64,000 nt of DNA from CAXBBB01 sp963815505. Lineage in GTDB: Bacteria; Bacteroidota; Rhodothermia; Rhodothermales; BA12. Below the pieces are notes generated by a model. It made no database searches. It was not told the DNA's origin and saw only the letters and a program-made list of their open reading frames with translations. The first letter of the stretch is position 1. Every line of letters starts with the position of its first letter. The translations under genes and the position numbers were made by a program. The stretch covers positions 1 to 64,000 of the forward strand of contig CAWFGU010000020.1 of the NCBI GenBank assembly GCA_963815505.1, given 5' to 3'. Of the stretch, positions 42,346 to 49,320 are shown piece by piece.

Positions 42346-43326
42346 ATGGCCGACACAGATTCTCCCCTGCTTGACGACACAAACACACGTGAGACCGTCG
42401 CGCTCGTGATTCCGCTGTTCAACGAGGAGGCGATGCTTCCGATCTTGATCCGCGAGGTCGAAGCATTCCGGGCCGAGCATCCGTGCGTGGTTCAGGTCGT
42501 GCTCGTCGACGACGGCAGCAGCGACGCGACGCCTCGGATGGTGCCCATGTTGACCGATGGGCTGGCAGGCTACCGCGTCGCTCGGTTCGCGCGCAATTTC
42601 GGGCACCAACTGGCCGTGACGGCGGGCCTGAGCCTGACCACGACCGACGCCGCCGTCATCCTCGACGCCGACCTGCAAGACCCGCTCTCGGTCGTCGCCC
42701 AGATGATTGCCGAGTGGCGCAAAGGCTACGATGTGGTGTACGGCGTGCGCTCCGAACGCGAGGGCGAGACGGCGTTCAAGCGAGGCACAGCGGCGGGCTT
42801 CTACCGCGCGTTCCGCTGGATGACCGACCTCGACATCCCACTCGACACCGGCGACTTCAGGCTGGTCTCGCGCAGAGTCATCGACGCGTACGAGAAGCTT
42901 GGCGAGCAGCAGCCGTTCGTGCGGGGACTGATCTCGTGGCTGGGCTTCAACCAGACCGGCGTCGCATACCGACGCGTGGCGCGCGTGGCGGGCGAGACCA
43001 AATACCCGCTGCGCAAGATGCTCAAGCTGGCGCTGACGAGTATGCTCTCGTTCTCGGATAAACCGCTGCGCGTAGCCGCTTACCTGGGTCTGAGCACGGC
43101 CGCGCTCTCGTTCGTCGGTTTGCTGTGGGTGATCGTTGCCAAGTTCATCGGTTCGACGGTCTCGGGATGGACGAGCCTGATCTTCGTCGGCTTCTTTTTC
43201 GGCGGGCTGCAGCTGTTTTTCATGGGCGTGCTGGGTCTCTACCTCGCCCGCGTCCACGACGAGGTGCGCCGCCGCCCGCGCTACGTCATCCAGAGCGTCC
43301 GCGACTCGTCTCCCCTTCTCGACTGA
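42346..43326 (+). CDS. Polyprenyl-phosphate glycosyltransferase (GtrB/DPM1-like, GT2)
   Basis: The 326-residue protein has a GT-A domain (VALVIPLFNEEAMLPILIRE, VVLVDDGSSDATPRMVPML, AVILDADLQDPLSVVAQMIA with the DxD site). The family signature FARNFGHQLAVTAGL and the IPLDTGDFRLVSRRV segment follow. Two C-terminal transmembrane helices (AYLGLSTAALSFVGLLWVIV and LIFVGFFFGGLQLFFMGVL) anchor it. Members transfer a sugar from a nucleotide donor to undecaprenyl phosphate at the inner face of the membrane. The next gene, 3 bp downstream, is a GT-C type enzyme that could use such a lipid-linked sugar. It diverges from the hybrid kinase. Confidence 0.85.
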   Translation: MADTDSPLLDDTNTRETVALVIPLFNEEAMLPILIREVEAFRAEHPCVVQVVLVDDGSSDATPRMVPMLTDGLAGYRVARFARNFGHQLAVTAGLSLTTTDAAVILDADLQDPLSVVAQMIAEWRKGYDVVYGVRSEREGETAFKRGTAAGFYRAFRWMTDLDIPLDTGDFRLVSRRVIDAYEKLGEQQPFVRGLISWLGFNQTGVAYRRVARVAGETKYPLRKMLKLALTSMLSFSDKPLRVAAYLGLSTAALSFVGLLWVIVAKFIGSTVSGWTSLIFVGFFFGGLQLFFMGVLGLYLARVHDEVRRRPRYVIQSVRDSSPLLD

Positions 43327-43329
43327 CCC

Positions 43330-44946
43330 ATGGCCGCCTCTCGCTCCCGCAACCCCAAGCGTCAGCCGACGCCCGCGCCATCCGTCCTGACCGATGAGCG
43401 CTGGGATCTCTCGCCCGTCGTGCTGCTAGGGCTGACCGTGGCGACGGCATTGGTCTACTTCGCGCTCTCATTCGTGTCAGATGGCTTTTACCAGCACGAC
43501 GAGGTCGGCCACTTCGTCGGGATGCGGCAGTTCTGGCACGACCCCAACTCGGCGCTGGGCAACTGGGCAAAACCGGGCTACAAGGCGATCTACGCATTCC
43601 CCGCGCTGCTCGGGCCGACGTTCGTCGCCTTCTTCAACGCGTGCGTGGCGGCGGCGAGCGTCTGGGCGGCGACGCGGATCGGTCAGAGGTTGGGTGTGCG
43701 GTCGCCGCTGCTGGTGTTCGTGCTGGCCGCGTTCCAACCGATGTGGATGGCGCTCGCGTTCCGCAACTACTCCGAACTACCGACAGCGCTGCTGCTCACG
43801 CTAGCCGTCTGGGCGCACGTCCACGACCGGCGGTTGGTGGCGGCGCTGCTGCTCTCCTACGCCTGCACGATCCGGCAAGAGTTCTTCGTGATCGCCGGGC
43901 TGTACGGACTGTGGCTGCTGGGCAATCGCGCGTGGATCGCCGCCTTCGCGCTGGCGCTGTTTCCGCTCGTCAACCACGTGTGGGGCTGGGTGGCGACGGG
44001 CAACGCGACATACCTCGTCTCGGACATGCTCGGCTTCGGCTCGGCGCTGGCCGACGCCTATCCGCGGCAAGGTTTCTGGCACTACTTCGCCACGAGCGAG
44101 GTAATCTTTGGAGCCATCGTGCTGACCTCGCTCGTCGCCTTCGGGGCTAGCCTAGTCGTTAGCAGGTCGGATGGTACCCGGTGGCCGTGGCACCCGTTCG
44201 TCCTCGTTCCGGTCGCGCTCTACTTCGCCGCACACGTCGCGTTTCAGGTCCAGACCGTTTCGCTCGGCCCGGCAACAGGAGGCAACCTGCGCTACCTGAC
44301 CGTGATCGGTCCACTCGTCGCCGTTCTAGGCGCGCTGGGCATCGAACGTGCGCGTGAGGTACCCCGCTGGGTACTTGCGGTCGGACTGGGACTGCTCGCC
44401 GTTCTGGCGATGGCGTTCCTCAGCTTCGACCACAACGGTATCAGCCTCACCGACGCGCGCGACTCGGGCGTTTTTGTCCGCGTCTCGCTGGCAGCCGCCG
44501 TCTTGCTCCTTCCACTTACGCTTCGGATACGCACACTGCTCGTCGCTGGACTGTGTGTCGTGTTCGCCTTCTGGACGTTTCGCCCGTACGAGCGCACGTC
44601 TGAGGACGCGATGATGGCGACCGTAGCCGATTGGACTCAGGAAATCGGCGCCAATGACCAGCCGATTCTCGCCAGTCATCCGCTACTGCACTACTTCAAC
44701 GGAAAATCACCCGGCGATTACCCCCAAGGCGCGCAGCCCATCCTGGGCGCGACGGTCGACTCGGCGCGCGTCGGCACCTACGTCATTTGGGACAGCCACT
44801 ACAGCTATCGCCCCGAGAAGCGCCCCGACGACGTGAGCTACCAAATGCTCCTCGCCGACACGGCTCGCTTTCGCATGGTCCGAGAGCCGTTCATCACGAC
44901 CGACCAGCGGTTTGGCGTGTTCGTGTTCGAGAAGATCGCGGAGTAG
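43330..44946 (+). CDS. Polytopic GT-C-type glycosyltransferase
   Basis: This 538-residue membrane protein has about 10-12 hydrophobic helices and a first extracytoplasmic loop with FYQHDEVGHFVGMRQFWHD, whose acidic pair and histidine match the catalytic loop of GT-C (GT39/PMT-like) enzymes. Other features are QPMWMALAFRNYSELPTALL and a soluble C-terminal domain (ILASHPLLHYFNGKSPGDYP). It likely transfers a sugar from a polyprenyl-phosphate carrier to a protein or glycan on the periplasmic side. It follows the GtrB-like gene by 3 bp, so the pair probably forms a donor-making and donor-using unit. Confidence 0.75.
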   Translation: MAASRSRNPKRQPTPAPSVLTDERWDLSPVVLLGLTVATALVYFALSFVSDGFYQHDEVGHFVGMRQFWHDPNSALGNWAKPGYKAIYAFPALLGPTFVAFFNACVAAASVWAATRIGQRLGVRSPLLVFVLAAFQPMWMALAFRNYSELPTALLLTLAVWAHVHDRRLVAALLLSYACTIRQEFFVIAGLYGLWLLGNRAWIAAFALALFPLVNHVWGWVATGNATYLVSDMLGFGSALADAYPRQGFWHYFATSEVIFGAIVLTSLVAFGASLVVSRSDGTRWPWHPFVLVPVALYFAAHVAFQVQTVSLGPATGGNLRYLTVIGPLVAVLGALGIERAREVPRWVLAVGLGLLAVLAMAFLSFDHNGISLTDARDSGVFVRVSLAAAVLLLPLTLRIRTLLVAGLCVVFAFWTFRPYERTSEDAMMATVADWTQEIGANDQPILASHPLLHYFNGKSPGDYPQGAQPILGATVDSARVGTYVIWDSHYSYRPEKRPDDVSYQMLLADTARFRMVREPFITTDQRFGVFVFEKIAE

Positions 44947-45067
44947 CCCAGTGCTGCGTAGCACATCACAAGGGGCTGTGATCGCACGTTCATACTCTCA
45001 GATCGACCTCGGATTCCAGGGAGACGATCATCCTAAGCGCTTGCCGCTCCACTATACTCGCACCGCC

Positions 45068-45541
45068 ATGCGCCGCTCTCTTGTTCTGTTGCGTGTTATG
45101 CTTCTCGCGTTCACCTTACCAGTGGCGGCACAGACCGAGCACTCCCTGCCTCAGCCTGCTGCCGAGGATTCATCGCTCGTCCAGTGGGCCCAGACCTATG
45201 CCCGAGCGTGGCTTCTAGCCGATTCGTCGGCGATGGCGGAGGCGATTCACCCGGCGGCACGGCGCCAGATCGTCCACACCATCGACGGCGCTGTGATACT
45301 GGAAGAGCAGGACGCCGCCACGATGTGCGCAGCAGCAGGCGAGCTAACGCCCCAGCCGGGCGCGACCTCCAGCGTCCGAATCCGCGTACTCGAATCGGAT
45401 TCATCGACCGCGATCGTCCGCATCGACCTGCCGCTGTGGACCGAGCGCGTGACGTTCGTGCGCTGGAACGACGCCTGGAAGGTGACGCACTCGGCGTGGA
45501 GCCTGACGAGCGCGCCCCCTTCCGACGCGCACGCTCACTGA
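45068..45541 (+). CDS. Secreted NTF2-like protein
   Basis: Starting at ATG 45068 (an upstream in-frame extension overlaps the previous gene), this 157-residue protein has a signal peptide (RRSLVLLRVMLLAFTLPVAA) and an NTF2/SnoaL-like body. AQTYARAWLLADSSAMAEAI with HPAARRQIV is followed by strands ATSSVRIRVLESDSSTAIVR and VTFVRWNDAWKVTHSAWSL. The fold is a common scaffold for binding or catalysis, and no specific function is visible. TATACT lies 9 bp upstream of the ATG. The 3' end overlaps the convergent neighbour by 7 bp. Confidence 0.6.
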   Translation: MRRSLVLLRVMLLAFTLPVAAQTEHSLPQPAAEDSSLVQWAQTYARAWLLADSSAMAEAIHPAARRQIVHTIDGAVILEEQDAATMCAAAGELTPQPGATSSVRIRVLESDSSTAIVRIDLPLWTERVTFVRWNDAWKVTHSAWSLTSAPPSDAHAH

Positions 45542-46410
45542 GCCATCAGTACCTTGCTCAGGGCGAATAGAGCACCCAGAACCCCGCCTCCGATGATGGC
45601 GATGACGTACGATATCAGATAGGCGAGCAGGCCAACGAACGCGTCGCCCCAGGTGCGCTCTCCGAACGTCTTGACGCCCCACACCACAAAAGCTGAGTAC
45701 ACGCCCACAATCGGCAGCATGCCCCACACCGACATTTCCGTACCGACAGAGTTGAACAGCCAGATGTTATAGAGGGCGGTGATGAAGTTGACGCCCGCAG
45801 TAATGTAGAGGCCGAGCACGGTCCACTCAGCGAGCCGAATCCCGTTGCCGCGGTAGAGGAACCACATCAGCACGCCCATCGGAAACGCGTTGAAGAGTAC
45901 GAGCAGCGTCATATTGCTCTTCATCAACCGGACCATCCCCTCGGCTATCACGCGCGGAGTGCCAACGGTCTCTTCGATCTCAGCCGCTTTGTCGCCCATC
46001 GCGGCGAACTGCTGCGTGAACGTCGTCTCCATCAGGTCGATGTAAGCACTTTCGTAGAAGCGAAACGTAAACAGCACGAACGCAGCCGCGAGAACGACGA
46101 GCAGCAGCGGATGGACGAAGCGACGCCGCTCGCCCTCGACGAACCGGTACGCTACGTGCCCCGGCCCCTTGCGGTACAGCGTCGTCATCGTAAAGAGAAA
46201 GCCGCGATCCATACCCGTCAGCCGCTGGAGGAACGCCTTCGCCATCCCACGCAACCGGAGCGGCGCCTCGTCGGCGACACTCTGCCCGCAGTCGGAACAG
46301 AACGGCCCGACGCGAGGCGATCCGCAGTCTCGGCAGTCAGTGAAGGCGACAGGCACAATGGTCTCTGCCGAAATCGACGCATCGCGGGTGAGAGGCGAGA
46401 CAACTTCCAT
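45535..46410 (-). CDS. DUF3667-like zinc-ribbon membrane protein
   Basis: The ATG at 46410 gives 291 residues. The N-terminus has a zinc ribbon (TDCRDCGSPRVGPFCSDCGQ, two CxxC pairs) as in DUF3667 proteins of Bacteroidota. It is followed by RGMAKAFLQRLTGMDRGFLF and the family-typical GPGHVAYRFVEGERRRFVHP. There are about five transmembrane helices (for example PLLLVVLAAAFVLFTFRFY and LLAYLISYVIAIIGGGVLGA). Function is unknown. It converges with the NTF2-like gene with a 7-bp overlap of coding ends, so the two genes could influence each other by antisense transcription. Confidence 0.75.
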   Translation of the reverse strand: MEVVSPLTRDASISAETIVPVAFTDCRDCGSPRVGPFCSDCGQSVADEAPLRLRGMAKAFLQRLTGMDRGFLFTMTTLYRKGPGHVAYRFVEGERRRFVHPLLLVVLAAAFVLFTFRFYESAYIDLMETTFTQQFAAMGDKAAEIEETVGTPRVIAEGMVRLMKSNMTLLVLFNAFPMGVLMWFLYRGNGIRLAEWTVLGLYITAGVNFITALYNIWLFNSVGTEMSVWGMLPIVGVYSAFVVWGVKTFGERTWGDAFVGLLAYLISYVIAIIGGGVLGALFALSKVLMAQ

Positions 46411-46519
46411 GGAAAATCGAGAACGTAGGCGACGCGAAGAACATACGACCCTCAGCGGCTTCACCCTCTCGTAACGCTGAACGCCGGGCCACACAAGCAC
46501 TGACCCGTACACCGACCCT

Positions 46520-47422
46520 ATGCCTATCCTCAGACGCCCCCACCTGCCTCACAAACGCTCGTCCGCCCTTGTTTTTCTGGGCGTGCTGATGGTGCTAGTC
46601 GCCGTTGGCGCGTTCGGCGGATGGTCTTGGTTTCAGAAAATGAACCGAGTGGCCGATGCGTACTACGCCGAGACCCTTGCCTACATCGACCGCATGGATG
46701 CACGCTTCAAAGACGTGCCTCTGCTGACGGCCAATGAGCGTGCCTTGCTGCGGCGCTCGCGTAACGCCCGGCACGTCGAAGTCGGCAAGCAGCTGGGTAT
46801 CGAACCGCCACCCGAGCGCACCGGCATCGACACGACCCTTCTGCACCCCATCGCCGACACAGATGCGTACGTCGTCGAGGACATGGACTACTCGGTTCCT
46901 TACCTCGTCCCCCCGGCCGTAGCCGCGCTCGACTCCATCGGCGTCCGCTTCTCGCGCAGCCTAGCCGACGCCGGGCTTCCGATGTACCGTTTCTTTCTGA
47001 CGAGCGGTCTGCGTACCAAAGCCGATCAAGCCGCACTGCGCCGTGTCAACGGCAACGCCGCCGCCGGTATCTCGAGCCATTCGTACGGCACTACGTTCGA
47101 CATCAGTTACAGCCGCTTCCGCTACGCCGGTCCCCCCGCAGACGCGCCGCCTGACGCCCCCGCTGCTCTCCCCGACTGGTGGGAAGAGGAAATTGTCGAC
47201 GAGTTCGAGACCCGCGCCGCTAACCGGTTCGGCGGCATGGCAGAGGACTATGAGAGCCGCCTAGTCGCCCTGCTCGGGCGCGCGCACATCGCGCTCGAAA
47301 ACGAGGGTGTGCTGATCACCGTAATGGAACGCCGCCAGCCCGTCTTCCACTCGACGGCCGCCCGAGCGGTGCCGAAAAGGGCGCTGGTTGCCGAAGAGAT
47401 TGCTACGGTGCAGACCGACTAG
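46520..47422 (+). CDS. DUF5715-like, M15-peptidase-related periplasmic protein
   Basis: The 300-residue protein has one N-terminal transmembrane helix (SALVFLGVLMVLVAVGAFGG), a helical stalk (RVADAYYAETLAYIDRMDAR) and a C-terminal domain. This contains FFLTSGLRTKADQAALRR and AGISSHSYGTTFDISYSRF. The SSHSYGTTFDIS stretch resembles the HxxGxAxD zinc site of D-Ala-D-Ala carboxypeptidases (M15), with the second metal ligand possibly in VMERRQPVFHSTA. It probably acts on peptidoglycan in the periplasm, or is a non-catalytic relative. A hairpin terminator follows. Confidence 0.65.
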   Translation: MPILRRPHLPHKRSSALVFLGVLMVLVAVGAFGGWSWFQKMNRVADAYYAETLAYIDRMDARFKDVPLLTANERALLRRSRNARHVEVGKQLGIEPPPERTGIDTTLLHPIADTDAYVVEDMDYSVPYLVPPAVAALDSIGVRFSRSLADAGLPMYRFFLTSGLRTKADQAALRRVNGNAAAGISSHSYGTTFDISYSRFRYAGPPADAPPDAPAALPDWWEEEIVDEFETRAANRFGGMAEDYESRLVALLGRAHIALENEGVLITVMERRQPVFHSTAARAVPKRALVAEEIATVQTD

Positions 47423-47467
47423 CACTGAAAGCAGCGCTCGAGTTGACGCAACTTCGGCCCAAACAAG

Positions 47468-47500
47468 AGCCCACCTCGACAGAAATCGAGGTGGGCTTTC
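47468..47500. terminator. Bidirectional hairpin terminator between DUF5715-like gene and hpf
   Basis: A perfect 12-bp stem (AGCCCACCTCGA at 47468-47479, TCGAGGTGGGCT at 47486-47497) with a 6-nt loop is followed by TTTC on the plus strand and by CTTGTTT on the minus strand. It serves the two convergent genes. Confidence 0.85.
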
Positions 47501-47513
47501 TAGCGATTCGTGT

Positions 47514-47831
47514 TCAGATTGAGTGCCAGACATGGTGTGCTGGATCGTGGGTGCGTTTTCGATCTTTGTGTCGTATCAGCGACCTTCGGAGGCTCGACAC
47601 GCAGCTTTCAATAGACTGCTCGAATAACTCGTCAGACTCGTCGCAGTGGAAGCGCTTCCCACCCACCCGGAAGTCGATTTCGGTGCGTTGGGTTACTCGC
47701 TCTTGTGAGAGCGTGACGACTGTTTCCGAAATATTCGGATAGATCTGGGTCAGGCGGGCGAGCTGATTTTCGGTGTACTCGCGCAGGCTTTGGGAGGGCG
47801 TAACGTTACGGGTGACGAACTTGACACGCAT
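47514..47831 (-). CDS. hpf: Ribosome hibernation-promoting factor (HPF/RaiA family, short form)
   Basis: The 105-residue sequence (KFVTRNVTPSQSLREYTENQ, LARLTQIYPNISETVVTLSQ, TEIDFRVGGKRFHCDESDEL, SLRRSLIRHKDRKR) has the beta-alpha-beta-beta-beta-alpha layout of HPF. It binds the 30S decoding region and converts ribosomes to an inactive, stored form in stationary phase. Its length matches the short form, without the dimerising C-terminal domain of long HPF. It is the last gene of a three-gene minus-strand group with ybeY and a conserved unknown, and ends at a strong terminator. Confidence 0.85.
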   Translation of the reverse strand: MRVKFVTRNVTPSQSLREYTENQLARLTQIYPNISETVVTLSQERVTQRTEIDFRVGGKRFHCDESDELFEQSIESCVSSLRRSLIRHKDRKRTHDPAHHVWHSI

Positions 47832-47873
47832 GGTCGTTCGAGGTTAGTGGAAGAGACGCGAAGTGGCGCTCGT

Positions 47874-48308
47874 TCACCTCAGTCCCAACCGCTCGAAGTA
47901 GGCGTCCTCTCGGGCGCGCATGACCAGTTTCTGTTCGGGCGTGGCGTCGTCGTATCCCAAAAGGTGGAGAAGGCCGTGGACGGTATAACGGGCTGCTTCT
48001 CGCTGGAAAGAGGAATCGAACTCGGCGCATCGCTCGTGGGCGGTGTCGAGATCCACGTAGACTTCACCGTCAACCTCTTTCTCGGTTCCTTCACTCAGCG
48101 AAAAAGACAGCACATCCGTCTCGTAGTCATGAGACAGGTAAACGCGGTTGAGGTCGTGGATCGTCGCGTGGTCCGATAGCACGATGCTCAGCGCTTCGAG
48201 CGTTCCTCCTTCCCGTTCGATGACGCGCAGCAGCAACTCGATCAACCGCTCCACGTCGACCGTCAGTTTGGGGTGATCGACCGTGATATCGATGCGGCTG
48301 GCCTCCAC
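47874..48308 (-). CDS. ybeY: Endoribonuclease YbeY (rRNA maturation)
   Basis: YbeY is a zinc-dependent endoribonuclease needed for 16S rRNA 3'-end maturation and 70S quality control. The 144-residue sequence contains LSIVLSDHATIHDLNRVYLS, HDYETDVLSFSL and the zinc site YTVHGLLHLLGYDDATPEQK. Two histidines are present, but the third ligand of the usual HGxLHLxGYDH motif is Asp, as is common in Bacteroidota. It starts 1 bp after the stop of the upstream unknown gene (48310), so translational coupling is likely. hpf follows 42 bp downstream. Confidence 0.93.
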   Translation of the reverse strand: MEASRIDITVDHPKLTVDVERLIELLLRVIEREGGTLEALSIVLSDHATIHDLNRVYLSHDYETDVLSFSLSEGTEKEVDGEVYVDLDTAHERCAEFDSSFQREAARYTVHGLLHLLGYDDATPEQKLVMRAREDAYFERLGLR

Positions 48309-48309
48309 G

Positions 48310-48762
48310 TCAGCCCAGGTCGTTAAACAGCGTCTCGGTCATCGACAGGGCGACGCTGCTCATGACGAGTTCGGGCGGAAGGCTCGTAAAATCGGTCGAA
48401 AGCAGACGCTCGTCGACGTGGGCGTAGAGCGAACAGCCCGCCTCGCGCTCTACGACAAGTCCGCTCGTGGCACCTTCTCGGCGGGCGAAAAATATTACCT
48501 CTCCCAGTTCTTGCGAGGCAATGAAACCGGTGCAGCCCTGAACCTGCAAAAATGACGACGGCCCATAAACCGACACGAGGTTGGGCGGAAGGGCGACCAG
48601 ATTGTCGGGCAACTCCAACGCCGTGCGGATCTCGAGCGAGAGCGTGCGTCCCGAGCGGGCATCGCTCAATTCGAGCCGGTGCATCGACCCCTCCGATTTC
48701 ACCGATACGCCCAGCACGTCGGCGATGCGCGAGAGGTCGTCGGGCGAGAAGTCGAAGGGCAT
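48310..48762 (-). CDS. Conserved unknown protein upstream of ybeY
   Basis: I do not recognise this 150-residue protein. It is soluble, acidic and without a signal peptide. It starts FDFSPDDLSRIADVLGVSV and has alternating strands (MHRLELSDARSGRTLSLEIR) and PPNLVSVYGPSSFLQVQGCT, then VIFFARREGATSGLVVEREA and a C-terminal helix (PELVMSSVALSMTETLFNDL). Its tight linkage to ybeY and hpf suggests a role near ribosome maturation or translation stress, which is inference only. Codon usage resembles its neighbours. Confidence 0.6.
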   Translation of the reverse strand: MPFDFSPDDLSRIADVLGVSVKSEGSMHRLELSDARSGRTLSLEIRTALELPDNLVALPPNLVSVYGPSSFLQVQGCTGFIASQELGEVIFFARREGATSGLVVEREAGCSLYAHVDERLLSTDFTSLPPELVMSSVALSMTETLFNDLG

Positions 48763-48829
48763 GAGCGGCGGTCGTCGGTGAGTGGCAAGTTAGGTCCGCC
48801 GCTTGCCGAGCGCAACGAATGCAGCAGGC

Positions 48830-49162
48830 TCAGGCTTGCAGATGCTGAGACTCGGTTGCATCCGGCATCCGCGGTTGAACGGAGTCGGACGGATCTCCCT
48901 CGTACGACGGAGCGCGGAAGCGCTCGGTCGGCTCCTCGGCTTCAGGGGCTGGAGCGAGCGAAACGACTTCGCGGGCATGGATGCCTTTGGGTCCGTCGCC
49001 CATTTCGAACTCGACCGTTTCACCGGGCGTCAGCGTGCGGAAGCGAGACTCGGTCTGAACCGATGTGTAGTGGACGAAGATGTCGGCTTCGCCGCCGGGA
49101 TGTTCGAGAAAGCCATAGCCCTTCTTGGCGTCGAACCATTTGACCGTTGTGACGAGCTTCAT
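48830..49162 (-). CDS. Cold-shock domain protein with C-terminal extension
   Basis: The 110-residue protein has a complete cold-shock domain: TVKWFDAKKGYGFLEHPGG (RNP1 KGYGFL), ADIFVHYTSVQ (RNP2 IFVHY) and LTPGETVEFEMGDGPKGIHA. A 45-residue acidic/Pro-rich tail (APAPEAEEPTERFRAPSYEG) makes it longer than CspA. It binds single-stranded RNA or DNA and probably acts as an RNA chaperone. The gene is monocistronic, with a well-formed promoter and a palindrome in the leader (listed separately). Confidence 0.92.
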   Translation of the reverse strand: MKLVTTVKWFDAKKGYGFLEHPGGEADIFVHYTSVQTESRFRTLTPGETVEFEMGDGPKGIHAREVVSLAPAPEAEEPTERFRAPSYEGDPSDSVQPRMPDATESQHLQA

Positions 49163-49222
49163 GTCGGTTCCGAGGATACTGAGGGGGTTGAGTGCCTACC
49201 CGGACGGGAAACTAACGGCGTA

Positions 49223-49270
49223 TCCGCATATGCGGAGTAGGAATGTAACACACTCGTCTCCGCGCGTCAA
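49223..49270 (-). promoter_or_regulatory. Cold-shock gene promoter and leader palindrome
   Basis: Read on the minus strand, TTGACG (49270-49265) and TACATT (49247-49242) are separated by 17 bp, a strong sigma70-type match. Just downstream, the 14-bp perfect palindrome TCCGCATATGCGGA (49236-49223) spans the expected transcription start, so it could be an operator or leader hairpin. The ATG is about 60 bp further at 49162. Upstream, a duplicated ATTTGG (in CATTTGGTTCCATTTGG) may be a second element. Confidence 0.45.
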
Positions 49271-49320
49271 CCGGTAACGGCACCAAATGGAACCAAATGT
49301 AACTCGTCACCGCCTATCAA

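Noticed and set aside
48552..49240. Several plus-strand frames over the cold-shock and ybeY-upstream genes
   Set aside because: They are antisense shadows; the minus-strand genes have clear domains or operon context.
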